Of a DNA stretch of 64,000 nt, positions 32,652 to 43,876 are shown piece by piece. Within the stretch, counting starts at the first letter, position 1; each line of letters opens with the position of its first letter. A model generated the notes under the pieces. The model worked only from the letters and a program-made list of their open reading frames with translations. It was not told where the DNA came from and made no database searches. Origin of the DNA: Chara braunii (Eukaryota; Streptophyta; Charophyceae; Charales; Characeae); the NCBI GenBank assembly GCA_003427395.1, contig BFEA01000057.1, forward strand, positions 1,457,755 through 1,521,754. The letters run 5' to 3'. The translations under genes and the position numbers were made by a program.

Positions 32652-33585
32652 TGCAATTGGACTCGCTTTCTTTTCCACTTAGCATACATGTATACAGATG
32701 GTGATTCACACTTGGCGCAGTGCGCCCACTCAAAGCTCAGAGATATGGAAACGAGAACACAGTTCAGATGCAAAACTCGCTTCAATAGGCTATGGCGCAT
32801 AAGTGTTTGTACATCCCACCCTTGTCACTTTGTCCAATGCCACCCTTCGCACATGCTCAACTCTCGATCACCCTGAATACCACCACACACCACACTAGAC
32901 CTATCTTCTTCCTATCACGGCTATGGCCGCTCTACCCTACTGGCTATGGCTACAATCTCTCTCTCTTCGGCCCACTTCAGTTTAGGGGAACCTTCAGACC
33001 ACCTTCGCACAAGACGCTGTAGCAGCGCTTCCGCATGGCGTATGCAGCGAATCAATGAATGGCTGGGCGCTGCCTCTTGATTTATATTTTTGTAACTCGT
33101 TTCCACCGGGCCCATGGTGCACACAGTCCCTCATGGTACTTGCTTGACTGGGATGTGACTGACTAGGACGGTATCGCTAACTGCAAGGGATTGCACTGCC
33201 GACTCGACGCAGTGGCACTGCGTCGTTGGGCTCACCACTTGCCTACTTGCCTCTGACTAAACGTGAGACAACTTCGAAAGGCCACTTCCGGACCTTCTGA
33301 AAGTCTGTGGACGTGGCCTTTCGAGTACTATAGCAGCTACGACCTTGACCTTTCAGGACTGTGGCAGCTGCAACCTCTACAGAGTTGTGACCCCTATTCT
33401 ACAGACCTACAGATCGAACCCCTACAACTACACAGACCTACGACAGACATCAACAACTACCAAAATACAGGTCACGGGTTCAAACATTCGGGGGTCAACT
33501 CGATACTGTACATGGGCAAGGTAAGGTCTGGAGATTGAACTCTAGTGCCCGCATTTGTGACTGCAGATAGGTGAAAACCGTTTCA
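32652..33585 (-). repeat. 3' LTR of element D (934 bp)
   Basis: Minus strand TGAAACGGTTTTCACC (33585) to CAATTGCA (32652). 33437-33585 matches 40029-40177 in length and nearly in sequence. Contains a perfect 11-bp inverted repeat CGAAAGGCCAC / GTGGCCTTTCG (33275-33285 and 33313-33323) and an 8-bp hairpin cgacgcag/ctgcgtcg near 33200. Confidence 0.7.
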
Positions 33586-33623
33586 CTCCCGCCAGCCTAA
33601 ATTTGAGGTCCTCCGAGAATACT

Positions 33624-33839
33624 TCAGTCTAAGGCAGGACCTTTACCCTTCTTATCTCTTTCGTAGGCTCTGACTATGTCGGGAGCAGTCTCAAGAAGTT
33701 TTGTACCTGTGAACCAGCGGTCGTCTTCGGCCTCTTGAAATGTGAATCTGACTTTGTACTGTTTCTGTGGACGACCTCTACCTCCTGTTCTGAAAACGTC
33801 CTCACCTACTGTACCATCAACGTCGTATCTTCCATCCAT
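33624..33839 (-). pseudogene. Chromodomain-like C-terminal tail of D integrase
   Basis: Encodes GRYDVDGTVGEDVF, then YKVRFTFQEAEDDRWF and a helical end (LLETAPDIVRAYERD). Same layout as the tails of B and C (VRFRH...DRWF). Separated from the main integrase frame by a stop near 33840. Confidence 0.65.
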
Positions 33840-33857
33840 GTCTGAAGGGATTATGGA

Positions 33858-34349
33858 TCACTGTGATGGAAACTGTTGAATTGTGACGCAAGGCAACACC
33901 TTTGACGCATGGAACACTGGGTAGGCGTGGAGGTGTGCTGGAATCTCAATAGTATAGGACGGTCCATCCTTTCCGTCCTTGACTTCTAGGACTGGCCACG
34001 ATCCTCTATACGCAGGTAACAACTTCTGTGAGATGTTCTCCTCAGGAGCAAACTCTTTTGATTTGACCCAGACTAAGTCGCCCACTTGAAACTGTGAGGC
34101 GTGACGGTGTTTGTTAGCTTGCTCTGTCATTCTGTGTTGGGCTTTCCTGAGGTTATCAACTACGGTAGCTATCTCTTTCTCGTGTTGTATCTCAAACTCT
34201 CGTGTACCAGGCGGTAGCCTCTGAATCTGATCCCGGTTAAGTCCCTCGAACGGTCTGCGCGGTCTACAAGACTTGTGCAGTTCGTTGGGAGTGCGACACG
34301 TAGATAAGTGCACGCTATTATTATATGCACTGGCTACCTTAGGGAGCAT
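33858..34349 (-). pseudogene. Integrase C-terminal part, element D
   Basis: 163 open codons: VASAYNNSVHLSTCRTPNEL (end of core), ASQFQVGDLVWVKSKEF, LLPAYRGSWPVLEVKDG and the IPAHLHAYPVFHASKV motif. Upstream, 34350-34560 carries the Asp/Glu part of the core in broken frames (GYTAVDS-like, HPETNGQTEQMN-like). Confidence 0.82.
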
Positions 34350-34984
34350 CTCATCCTAAGAACCTGCTGCAGGAGCTTGTTCATCTGTTCAGTCTGGCCG
34401 TTAGTCTCAGGATGACGGCCGGATGACATCAACAACTTGGAACCATAACCTGGTATCTCTGTCACTAACTATCAACAGCGGTATACCATGCTGACTGACC
34501 CAATGGTCGAAAAAGTTCTGAACTACTAAGTCTGTGTGTGCCTCTGCAGGCAAAGGAAGTTTAAGGAACAAAAACTGCATACTTGCTAAATCTATCTACT
34601 ATGACCATGACTTGACTTTTGCCATGCCTACTCTTGACCCCAGCATCCATAAAGTCAATGGATACAAAATCTCCGGGTATATCAGGAATACGCAAGGGTC
34701 TGAGAAGACCAAGAGGGGCTTGCGTAGTAGTCTTGTTTCGCTGACAGACTTTACAACTGCGTACATACTCTATGCAGTCGGCCTTCATTATGGGCCAGAT
34801 ATACGCACGCATGAGATTGGCTAGTGTCTTTTGCCAACCGAAATGTCCCTCTGTATCGTGGCATTCCCCTAAGATCAGGCTACGGATTTCCTCACTGTTA
34901 GAAATGCAAAGGCGGTCAACTACATTAGTCTTCTCAAGTAACAATCCATCAGTAGTTCGATACTCTGGTTCAGACTCTAGGGAT
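34350..34984 (-). pseudogene. Integrase HHCC finger and start of core, element D
   Basis: LGECHDTEGHFGWQKTLANL (His pair) and SCKVCQRNKTTTQAPLGLLR (Cys pair) form a complete HHCC finger. The first catalytic Asp is in VSIDFMDAGVKS, followed by MVIVDRFSKYAVF, where the frame ends at 34561. Confidence 0.85.
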
Positions 34985-34986
34985 TC

Positions 34987-35570
34987 CTAAACTCTCGTGA
35001 GGAGGTCATTATAGATAGGGTCCTTTGCATATGCTTCTCTAATTTTCTGCTGCAGGTCTCTCCCTATATCCAGATAGTGAACTATTGCCCCAAAGTAACC
35101 AGCTCTCCTGCTTAGAGCATCCGCAACTACATTGTACTTCCCTTTAACTGGCTTAAGTTCGAAGTCATACTGATCTAATTCAACGGCCCACCTAGTAAGC
35201 TTAGGCGTCATCTTGGCCTGCGTCTTCAACCACTTTAGTGTCTCGTGGTTTGAATAGACTTTAAAGTGCCTCCCAAGCAAGTAGTGCTTCCAATGATCTA
35301 GTGCTTGCCTGAGAGCGTAGAGTCCCCTCTCATAGGTTGATGTTGCTACCTTCTCTAAAGGCATCTTGGCAGACATGAACTCTACGGGCCTATATCCATC
35401 GCCATCGTCTCGCTGTAAAGCAACACCTATGCCATACTGACTTGCGTCAGTGGTAACAACGAAAGGTAGGGACGGATCGGCTACCTTAAGGACTGGGTAC
35501 TCTATCAAAGCCCGCTTCAATCTCTTCAGGGCAGATGTGCAATCCTTGTCCCACTTTCAGATTGCTTCTT
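34987..35570 (-). pseudogene. RNase H of element D
   Basis: Residues: VVTTDASQYGIGVALQ (Asp), STYERGLYALRQAL (the catalytic Glu position reads Gly: ERGL against EREL in C), VYSNHETLKWLKTQ (Asp replaced by Asn) and the tether VVADALSRRAGYFG. Two catalytic carboxylates therefore appear to be lost. Confidence 0.82.
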
Positions 35571-36450
35571 TCTTTAGTAACATGCGAAGGGGTGCAACGA
35601 TGGTAGAGAAGTTCCTGACGAACTTCCTATAATACTTAGCTTGGCCTAAAAACGACCGCAACTCTGTCAGTGTGCGGGGCGTTGGCCAATCTCTAATCGC
35701 TGCGATTTTGTTGTCTTTAGGTCTAACGCCGTCTCCGTCTAAGACGTGGCCCAGGTACAAAACCTGTGTCTTGGCCCATTCGCACTTCTTTGCGTTGATC
35801 TTGAAGTTAGCTTCTCTAAGCTTCCCCAAGAACTGCCTCAGATGACCCTAATGCTCCTGGACGGTCTTGCTAAACACTAGAATATCATCTAAATACACTA
35901 CAACAAATCTATCTGACCATGGCCTAAACAAATTGTTCATACAGCGCTGAAAAGTTGCAAGCGAATTGGTTAGTCCAAAGGGCATAACTATAAACTCATA
36001 TCTAGTCTGGAATGCTGTTTTGTACTGATCATTGGGATGAACCTCTATCTGATGATAACCGGACTTCAAATCTATCTTCGAGAAATACCTGCAGCCCTGC
36101 ACCCGATCCAACAGGTCATGTATACGGGACAGTTTACTGTGATCGCATTAAGACCCCTATAGTCGATACACATCCTGAGTTCTCCCTCCTTCTTGGGGAC
36201 AAAAAGAACAGGTGCTCCAAATGGAGATGAACTGGGCCTAATCCAACTCTTCTCAAGGAGCTCGTCTAACTGTTTACGCAGCTCCTCTAACTCCCTTGGG
36301 GATCTGTAAATCGCTCCCTTAGGAGTCTTACTGCCAGACTCTATCTCTATGTGATGCTGGATCGGCCGCGACACTACTCCTGTCGACGTCCTTACTAAGT
36401 TTGTATACTCCTCCAGCAGCTTGGCAATAGTAGGGTCTATTCAGTTCTAA
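35557..36450 (-). pseudogene. Reverse transcriptase of element D
   Basis: [19 protein letters not shown] and [20 protein letters not shown] (36374-36072), a frameshift, then [48 protein letters not shown] with an intact YLDD box (about 35890), a stop, and KCEWAKTQVLYLGHVLDGDG with LRSFLGQAKYYRKFV. All RT motifs are present in order, in three frames. Confidence 0.87.
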
Positions 36451-37027
36451 CTGCTCCTTCTTCACTAAACGCGCGAATGCGGGAGCATTAAGACAACAAT
36501 GTGCCAAAGTGTTGTCTACCCCTGACATATGAAACAGGCGAGCAATCTTAACTTCACCTGTGAAACTAGGGAGCCTACACTCATGCTCTCTCAAATGGAG
36601 TGTGGCCCCTGCTGCCTCTCCCCAGTCCATTCCTAGGACTATATCGAAAGCGAGGCTGTCTTCTACGAGGAGAGTTAGGAAATGGAGAACTCTTCACCTT
36701 GCCATCCTTCTCTAGGCGAAAGTACGCTTGGACTCCCTCAACGTAATCCTCGACTCACATAGTGCGATTGTCTGCAAGGATACTAACTATAGGGTCTTCT
36801 AATTTTTGGACTTTCACGTCCATCTTTAACTTCTGCAGCGCTTTCCTACTCATATAGCTGCAGGTGGCCCCACTGTCTATAAGGGCCCCTATTAAGCCTC
36901 TAAAAATCTCTACATCTACTAAAACTAGTTGTCCTTTCGCATGCTTCTTCATCTTGCCCCAGGCAGGCATCCTCTCCTTTAACTCTTCAGCCACACCTAT
37001 GAGGGAAGTACCTAGAAAGACTAACAC
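36328..37027 (-). pseudogene. Retropepsin and pre-RT segment, element D
   Basis: 36755-37027 encodes IGALIDSGATCSYMSRKALQ, a canonical DSGAT protease site. The second part (GIDWGEAA-type, 36630) continues through the linker to RT. Stops lie between 36630 and 36755. Unlike B and C, the D[ST]G triad is intact. Confidence 0.82.
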
Positions 37028-37118
37028 AGGCAGTCTCTGGACAGCTATCTAGGTACTTGCCAGCAACCTCTGCCGTAGGCTCATGTGGTTTGGGTGCGTG
37101 CACTCTTCTCCACATGGC

Positions 37119-39140
37119 CTAGGGGTAAGGGCAGTTGCAACCCCTACCAGCGGTTGCCTTTTGCTGCCTGTGCAGCATACCGGGCTTCTCTATACAATAT
37201 TTAATTGTGGCCAGGATCACTGCAATAAATGCACTGATCCTGGTCCACACGTCGCTGCCATAGGGACTGGTCCAAGCCCAGGTCTTCCCATGGCCTGCAT
37301 TGTGGCAAGCCAGGGTGCCATCCACCTCTCCTTGGAGGTGACCGATAAGATCGTGAGCGATTTGGCGGGGGACCTTGACCCCTACCTCCCTCTTGGCGGT
37401 TTCCCCTGCCGCCAACCCCCTGAGCGCCCTGTCCTCGGCCACCTGAGGCCCGACCCCCTTGGCCCTAGCCTCCTCCTCTTCCTTGCGGCCTCCCTCCAGC
37501 CGCGACAGCATCGTAGGTCCTCCCCTGACCCCCACTACCGTCCTCTTCCTCTAGGCCCCACTCAATCTGATTGTATGAGACCTCTTCCATACTACCTTCA
37601 TCTAAAGTGAGGACCAAATGATCCTTGGCCCTAACTTGACCAGAGATGGTACGGCCTTTCCACTTTTTTTCCTTATCTAAGTCCTTATGCCAGAAAGTGG
37701 CCACTGGCATGGATTGCGCTTCAAACAACACCTCCTCTCTACTCAACGTATCATACGTCATGGTGGGCTGTTGACTCTTCTCAAAGAAGTGCCCACGTAG
37801 GGGCTCTGGCATGGCACGATAGAAGAGGTTGACCAACTGGGGCTATGTGCCCCCGTGGTCTGCGACGACTACCAGCTCGTCCATTATGCCTTTGAGTGCT
37901 CTGGCACTCCTCCACTGGCGTGAGTGGATAGTTTGCAGTTTGTCAGAGGCCCTAACGCCTCGCGTGACATCTGCAAATCGCTCGTTAAAGAGTCGAAAGA
38001 ACTCGGGGAGAGGGGTGATCTTAGAATAGGCAACCGTATTGTTTTCGCACTGTGCAGCGTAGGCGAGCGATCTAGCAAAGCTGGCTGCTTCGTCCTCGAG
38101 GGCCTGGAAGGCAATGAGGACTTGTTCCTCAGGCACGATATGTTGTAAATAGACGTACGTACTAACGTTCGCCTCCCAATTATCGAAATTTTCTTCCTTT
38201 TTCCCACTGTAGGGTTCAGGAAACTTGATATTGACGGGCTCCCTGCGGGGACGTACTTCCTCCTCTTTTGGAGTGGCCAGCTTTGCGCCCTCAATGGCGC
38301 CTGTGCAAAACTTCTCAGTGCCTTCTATCCTCGCCTTCATTTCTGCACCCATGTGCAGCATCATCTCACGTGCAAAGTCTCTAAACCCCAGACGGATGGA
38401 GTGTAACGTGATGTCTTGGGCTCGAGCAAACGGATGTTGCTCGTCCCATGATCTGGCTAGGAGTTCTATATTTCTTGACATAACATCTAATTTCCCTTGC
38501 ATATCTGCTTGTGCCTGCATCTCCTCCCTTTGCGCCTTTATCACCTCCAACTCCCTCGCCATTTTGCTAGCCTCATCCATCCTCCTCTTCTTCTCCCTAG
38601 TGAGACACAACTTTCACTGTAACTTCTTCTCCTCTTCTATAGTCTGACGTTTCAAAGGGTCCTTTTCTGCTTCCCACTCCCTGAATACGGCTTCCTTTTC
38701 CTCTGGGGGAACATACAACATGGCCTCTTCCTCTTCTCCCAGAGATAAATTAGCTACCCACTTTGAGATCTTCTTCTCCATCCATGCATCCTCGTTCTTG
38801 GTGCCACTGGATTCCCCTCTCTGCCCTGCGCTCCTTCTAAACAAGGGCTCTTCCTTTTCCTCCTCCTCTTCTATCTCTTCCTCGTCCACAACTTTCATCC
38901 TATCTTCCTCCTCCTCCTTCAATCTCTCCATCTCTTCCTCCAACTTCTTCCTCTCGCCGCCTGCTCCTCCTGTAGGGCCAACTTTTTGACCTGTCTAATC
39001 AACTCCTTAGTCTCTTTCTCTTTTCTCTCCTGCAATATGGCAGCGGCTTGCTCTTCCTGAGCTTTTGTGTAAGGGGTGGTGCTCTTGCCACTATGCAGGT
39101 CAACCATGGTGAAAGGTGCACAACCAAGAGTCAGTTCCAC
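37119..39140 (-). pseudogene. gag polyprotein of element D
   Basis: Starts near MVDLHSGKSTTPYTKAQEEQ. The long, highly charged helical N-terminus (Glu/Lys-rich, 39098-38500) is probably coiled coil. The gag core follows at 38400-37843 (FPEPYSGKKEENFDNWEANV, VLIAFQALEDEAASFARSL, EFFRLFNERFADV), then 37836-37465. A zinc knuckle CIYCSDPGH followed by a Cys is readable at 37240-37180 only with a 1-nt shift between His and the last Cys. Stops or shifts occur near 38940, 38610, 37842 and 37465. The N-terminal coiled coil is unlike the Ala-rich gag of A-C. Confidence 0.8.
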
Positions 39141-40177
39141 TCCTCACCACTTAGACTCACACCCCTGACTGACGTAACTTAAGACTGACTCAATCTAAGG
39201 ACCACAAAATCTTAGCAAGATCCTGTCAACTAGGGTCTCTAGCCTAGACCTAAACTAAGGCTGTCACTACAGGACTTACTACTGATCAGGACGCATTTAA
39301 GGAGATCCCCCCGTAAATCCTCAGGAATTATATAACGCCGCAAACAGGACGACGCGATCAGCAAGTCCTCTCAAGACTTAGACAGCTTGTTGTGCAGCCC
39401 ACAACTCGAATTTTGGGCCTACTGTGCCACACCGAGCAGCCCGCCGGTCTGTGCTGGTCCTTGGGACGGTTCGTGTCCTCCGGGTCAGTCGAGTCGTCAG
39501 ACACAAGCTTTAGCCCAACTCAGCCCGTGTGGGTTTGGTCAACAAAGCTCTATGACCACATACACATAGTTCCTATCACCTGGACATAAGAGACTCGATG
39601 CAGAAAGAAGAGACGGACAAACTCAGCAAGTACCATGGGGTGAGTGCACATCCACAGGGCGAGGGGATAGGCTGAAGGCTTGGTGAGAATATACCAACTC
39701 CAACTTGGTCAATTTCGTGGTCAACGACCCCGATCAACGTTGGTCAACGCTTGGTCAACTCGTCAGTCCACGCCTTGGTCAACGCCAGTTGACTCATCGG
39801 TCAACTCTCCAGTCAAAGTCTTGGTCAACGCTGGTCAACCCTTGATTCGGCTATGGCTGTCGGCACCCTTCTTCCTCACCAACCTTCTTTTCCCCACTTC
39901 TTCTTCCTTCCTCCTTTCTCCTATTTCTCACTTCACCACGACTATGTCTTCCCTCTTCTTCTTCTTCATCCCTCCTTTCTTCTCCTTCACTTTACCTTTC
40001 TCTCTCTTGGTAACCCTGTGTCCGAGCTCCTACGACAGGCATCAACAACTACCAAAATACAGGTCACGGGGTCAAACATTCGGGGGTCAACTCGATACTA
40101 TACATGGGCAAGGTAAGGTCTAGGGATCAAACTCTAGTGCCCGCATATGTGACTGCAAATAGGTGAAAACCGTTTCA
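39141..40177 (-). repeat. Leader and 5' LTR of element D (inner LTR edge not resolved)
   Basis: The LTR ends at 40177. By comparison with the other LTR the inner edge should be near 39240, but the sequences do not align beyond 149 bp. A weak primer-site candidate is gctctatgacca (39547-39558; minus TGGTCATAGAGC). 39700-39850 is packed with GGTCAAC repeats (W-box cores on the minus strand). Confidence 0.5.
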
Positions 40178-41194
40178 TTTGTTTTATTATTATTTTATAA
40201 TTAGCTCCCGAACCGTGCGCCTTTGGCAGAGAAACTCAGAGTCTCAAGTCGGATGGTTTAATCAATAGTAAATTTTGGGATTTTCCGTTGGAAAAATCAG
40301 TGCGTATATTACGGATAAGGAATTAAATAAATAAATAGGAAAAGCGTCTAAATTATGAATCGGGGCTCTAACGGAGTTTTGCGGCGCATGCAAGGCGCGC
40401 GAAATATCGGACGAGACCCCGAAGACATTTAGGACTTCGTTCATAAGATATACACGCAAAGAGGAGTGAATTATTTTGAATTTTACTAAATAAAATTTGT
40501 AAAAATCAAAATAAATAACAAAAAATTAAATAAAAATAATTTTGTCAATTGTCTTACATCTCTCTTTCGATTCTTCTTCGGCAACCTTATTTTAGGGATT
40601 CGTCCCGAACCCCATCCCAACGGGGGGAGAGAAAATGCTGCCAAAATTTTCTTAAATTCCTAGAAATTATTTTAACCCCCTTAACCTCTCAATTTTGGCT
40701 AACCTCGACATATCCTAACCCTTAAGAAATAAAAATAAAAAAAAGGAATTTATCCCGATTAAAACTATTTATATTCAATTAATATTTAAAAATTACAAAA
40801 AAAATCATAATAAAAGGTAAAAAAGACAGATAAAACACACCAACCTAATTGAAAGATCCGTCTTACTAAGCTAAAAAGTTGAGAATCAACAAGAGGAATT
40901 TACACTAATTAAATCTTATTTTTAATTAATTAATTACAAAACATTTAAAAAAAAATCAAAATAAGGGCAAGAAAACAAGTTTATTCTAAGCTTCTTCTAC
41001 ATTCGAAGTTATTTTCCCAAAGTTTTGGGGACATAGGAACAGATTATTCTGCATCGGTCTTATTTTTAATACATTAAATTTAAAAAAAAAAAAAAAAATC
41101 AATTTGAAGCGTTAAAAATAAAGGAAGAGGCTGCACCAAAATTTATACTAAATTTCTGACTAAGAGATAAACTTTACTAGTTAGAGGCACGCGT
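40178..41194. other. AT-rich intergenic spacer
   Basis: No gene. Diverged repeats: aattacaaaaaaaatcataa (40792) / tacaaaacatttaaaaaaaaatc (40935), and cccgaacc(c/g)catcccaacggggg at 40607, which recurs at 41374 inside more GC-rich DNA. Confidence 0.6.
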
Positions 41195-41504
41195 ATGGGA
41201 GCGAGAGATCAAAACCTCTCGAATAGAGCATGTGCCTTGTATTCGAAGGGATTTGAACGAAGGCATGTACGCTCCGTTCGAGGCCGGGTTTCAAGGGCCC
41301 CCACTTCTAGGACAGTTTTAGGCACCATTTTGGAGCCTCTGTGGGCAGTTATCTTTAAGGGAGTTTTCCCGAACCCGATCCCAACGGGGGGGGAGAGTAG
41401 ACGCTGCCGAAAGTTTTCTAGATCTTGGAGCATTCTTAGCCTCTATTTTGCGCCTTCTTGCTTCCTCTTGTCCTACATATCAGAAGGGAGACTAGCTTGG
41501 GTGG

Positions 41505-42444
41505 ATGTGGCCTCTAGCAGAGGTCGAGGAGTTCCCCGTCACCGTGGAATGGTGGCCATGCGAACCCCCAGAGCTGGTGGAAGGGGAACTTGTGGAGTTT
41601 ACCCTGCCTTCTCGTTCGAGAAGAACCGGACGATCACTGCTTTGGGTGGCGATCGATACTCTTGTGGCTGGGTTTTGGTTGACGATGTTTCGGGAGCTGA
41701 ACGGGCTTAAGAGACAACAGGGGAAGGCTCATACCTGGGGCCGCCTGGTGTGAAGTAAAGGCATTTCTTTTCCCGAGTCTCGAGGCGACAAAGAGGGTCG
41801 CATTGTCTCTTGTCACTTGGAGATCGAGCAGGCTCATAAATCGGGTCGAGCGGTATCTCCAAGCGGGGATAAACTCTTTCCGCCAGGAAGAGGAACACGA
41901 CGTGTGATGGTGGCCTAGCAGGTTCTCTGCTAGGGAGGTCTCAAAAGAACTCGGTATTGCCGAACCTGGATTCTTCCCTTACTCAAACAGGCGATTCAGG
42001 ACCAATGTACCCACGTTCGTAGTAGACGAGCTGTTCGGGGGAATAGGAGGTCTGGTCGAGTCTTACCTGTCGCTACTAGAGCTTAGTTGTTTCTCTCGTA
42101 GCGACCTCGACACAGACTATATCTACTACTCTCTCTTGATAGGAAGTTTGTGTTGGGTTGACAAGAAACTCTAGCTTATAGAGCTGATACGGTTCATAGC
42201 CCCTACGTTGTATAGGGATTGGTCGACAGCGGCATCTTTAGAGTGGAGGTATCCTCCGCTATCGTACGTGTGGGACCTCCTGGATAGAGAGCTCAAAGCC
42301 GGACCGGAATACGTAGCTTTGGTGGGACGCCTCTTTGTAGACGATTGGGATGCCTGGTGGAGTGACGCTCTTATATCCCCGCATCTGATTGTGCGGTACT
42401 ACGAGAGCATAGGGGCGCTGGGTTATGCCCTAGACATCAGCTAG
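41505..42444 (+). pseudogene. Accessory ORF 1 of region E, unknown function
   Basis: 41505-41753 is open; after a frame change a second frame runs to 42444 with only two stops (at about 41904 and 42175). It reads RVALSLVTWRSSRLINRVER, FVVDELFGGIGGLVESYLSL, LYRDWSTAASLEWRYPPLSY and DWDAWWSDALISPHLIVRYY. The long, uninterrupted, globular-looking composition (Trp, Tyr, Leu) argues for a former protein of roughly 300 residues. I do not recognise the family. Confidence 0.5.
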
Positions 42445-42648
42445 GCGACGACGAAGTCGAGGATGACAATGCTTGGGAGCCCGATTGGGTAGACACCTAT
42501 CAGGATGATTCCGATTCAGAGGTCGACGAGGTAGAGGAGGTGGATGACGTGGATGGCGCCGAGGCTGGGTCGATCCATTTTTCGAGGCTAGTGGTCAGAT
42601 TCAAGGCCTAGGAGCTCGGATGGGACAGGGCGGATAGAGGTAGGCCGG

Positions 42649-43120
42649 ATGGAGAGACATGAGCACGAGGAAGGAGATACAACCGTACGAACTCATTATG
42701 TTCAAAAAGGCGGCATAGAGCACGAGCGTTTGTACGTCCTCACCTACCGTATCATAGATTTGGACGAGTACGACGTACGAGTCTACTACCTACGATACGA
42801 ACGAGAGATTATCTGTACGGAAGTAGTTGGAAGAGAGCGACATCATAGATTTGGACGAGTACGACGTACGAGTCTACCTACCTACGATACGAACGAGAGA
42901 TTATCTGTACGGAAGTAGTTGGAAGAGAGCGGCTAAGTTAGTGTTAGCTGAAAAGGATCGGCTAGAGGCAGAAGGGAGAACCGTTAGCTGGAGCACTGAG
43001 ATCGAGGTGTTCGATGAGATTCCAACTCCCTCGATCGTAGGGAGAAACCTGTCGAAGTTCTGGTGGCGCGCGATGGTAGGACTAGTAATTAGGGTAAAAG
43101 TCGGGCAGGCTGACCAATGA
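42649..43120 (+). pseudogene. Accessory ORF 2: repeated module, copy 1
   Basis: Encodes YVLTYRIIDLDEYDVRVYYL in one frame and, after a 91-bp tandem duplication, IIDLDEYDVRVY again, followed by SSWKRAAKLVLAEKDRLEAE, VSWSTEIEVFDEIPTPSIVG and WWRAMVGLVIRVKVG. The module (~100 residues) recurs at 45640-46007 and 46150-46537. Shared pattern: Y-x-[IV]-x2-[IL]-x-D-x2-[YR]-x-[IV]-R-[LV]-Y; a W-[KE]-x-A helix; [IV]-x-[IV]-F-[DK]-x-[LI]-P-x2-P; W-[RE]-x-x-V. Function unknown. Confidence 0.55.
42751..42933. repeat. 91-bp tandem duplication in accessory ORF 2
   Basis: 42751-42841 and 42842-42933 are identical apart from one extra C (tctactacct / tctacctacct). The duplication breaks the frame. Confidence 0.9.
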
Positions 43121-43249
43121 GGCGGATGTGCAGATGAGTGACTCAAGCGTGTGGTGGGCATACCTGCTACAACGTGACTCTGATTCCTACAGGGCGAAGA
43201 AACTAATAAGGCCTAGGGAGACTGCACTAGGATTCGATATCCTCTCCCT

Positions 43250-43876
43250 GTGTGCTTAGACGAGAGCGCGAGAATGTCGGTTAGGTACACGAGAACGTGG
43301 CTAGCAGACGGTGTATATCTATGGACGGTGATCTTGGAAAGTAGGGGAACGAGTGGTGGCCAACAGGTTGAGGCTGTGAGACTCGATAGCTCTCAAAACA
43401 TCGAGATAGGACTAATGCTTGTTGGCGTTAGTAGGACTTGGTGGAAATATGAAGCTTTAGCCAGATCAATCGTGAGCCGACGATTGGGTAGTTCGGTGGG
43501 AGGTAGTCAACCCCTAGTGCGCATAATATTCGGACCCCCTAAACCGGACCTCTACCCTATAGAAGGCTGGAGGTGGACCTTGCCCACGTTCGTGATAGAG
43601 CAGGTGTATGGAGGCGTCGACAATCTGAGCAGAGTTGTCGACGAGACACTTTATGCTCTCGGATTGGGATTAGCGCCTCGATTTAACGAGGCCTACTTCG
43701 CAGCTTGTGCAAGGCGGGGACGCTTCGATTACGAGACAGTAAGGGAACTAATTGACGTGACGTGCTCGGTGGATTGCCTGACGCCGGTTGATCTGGTTGC
43801 GTACTGTCAGAGGCGTGTAGAAGACAAGTATACCGGACTAGAAAAGTTAAAATATTTATATGAGAGCGATCAGTAG
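43250..43876 (+). CDS. Accessory ORF 3 (208 aa), unknown function
   Basis: Longest intact ORF of the block. It starts just after a run of broken frames; ATGs lie at residue 1 or at residue 9 (MSVRYTRTWLADG). Recognisable only as a globular protein with many Trp/Tyr and two Cys near the C-terminus (VTCSVDCLTPVDL). No known motif. It ends overlapping the next ORF by 17 nt in another frame, a layout more like compact coding DNA than random ORFs. Confidence 0.5.
   Translation: MCLDESARMSVRYTRTWLADGVYLWTVILESRGTSGGQQVEAVRLDSSQNIEIGLMLVGVSRTWWKYEALARSIVSRRLGSSVGGSQPLVRIIFGPPKPDLYPIEGWRWTLPTFVIEQVYGGVDNLSRVVDETLYALGLGLAPRFNEAYFAACARRGRFDYETVRELIDVTCSVDCLTPVDLVAYCQRRVEDKYTGLEKLKYLYESDQ

Larger units (their letters stand above)
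32652..40177 (-). mobile_element. Ty3/gypsy element D (7.5 kb), second family, decayed
   Basis: Minus strand: LTR ending at 40177 (TGAAACGG), gag, protease, RT, RNase H, integrase, chromodomain-like tail, then 3' LTR 33585-32652 (TGAAACGG ... TTGCA). TTTG lies outside both ends (32648-32651, 40178-40181), again a 4-bp target duplication. Proteins are related to but distinct from A-C (DSGAT protease, EFMSAKMP-type RNase H), so it is another family of the same clade. The two LTRs agree only over their outer 149 bp. Confidence 0.82.
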
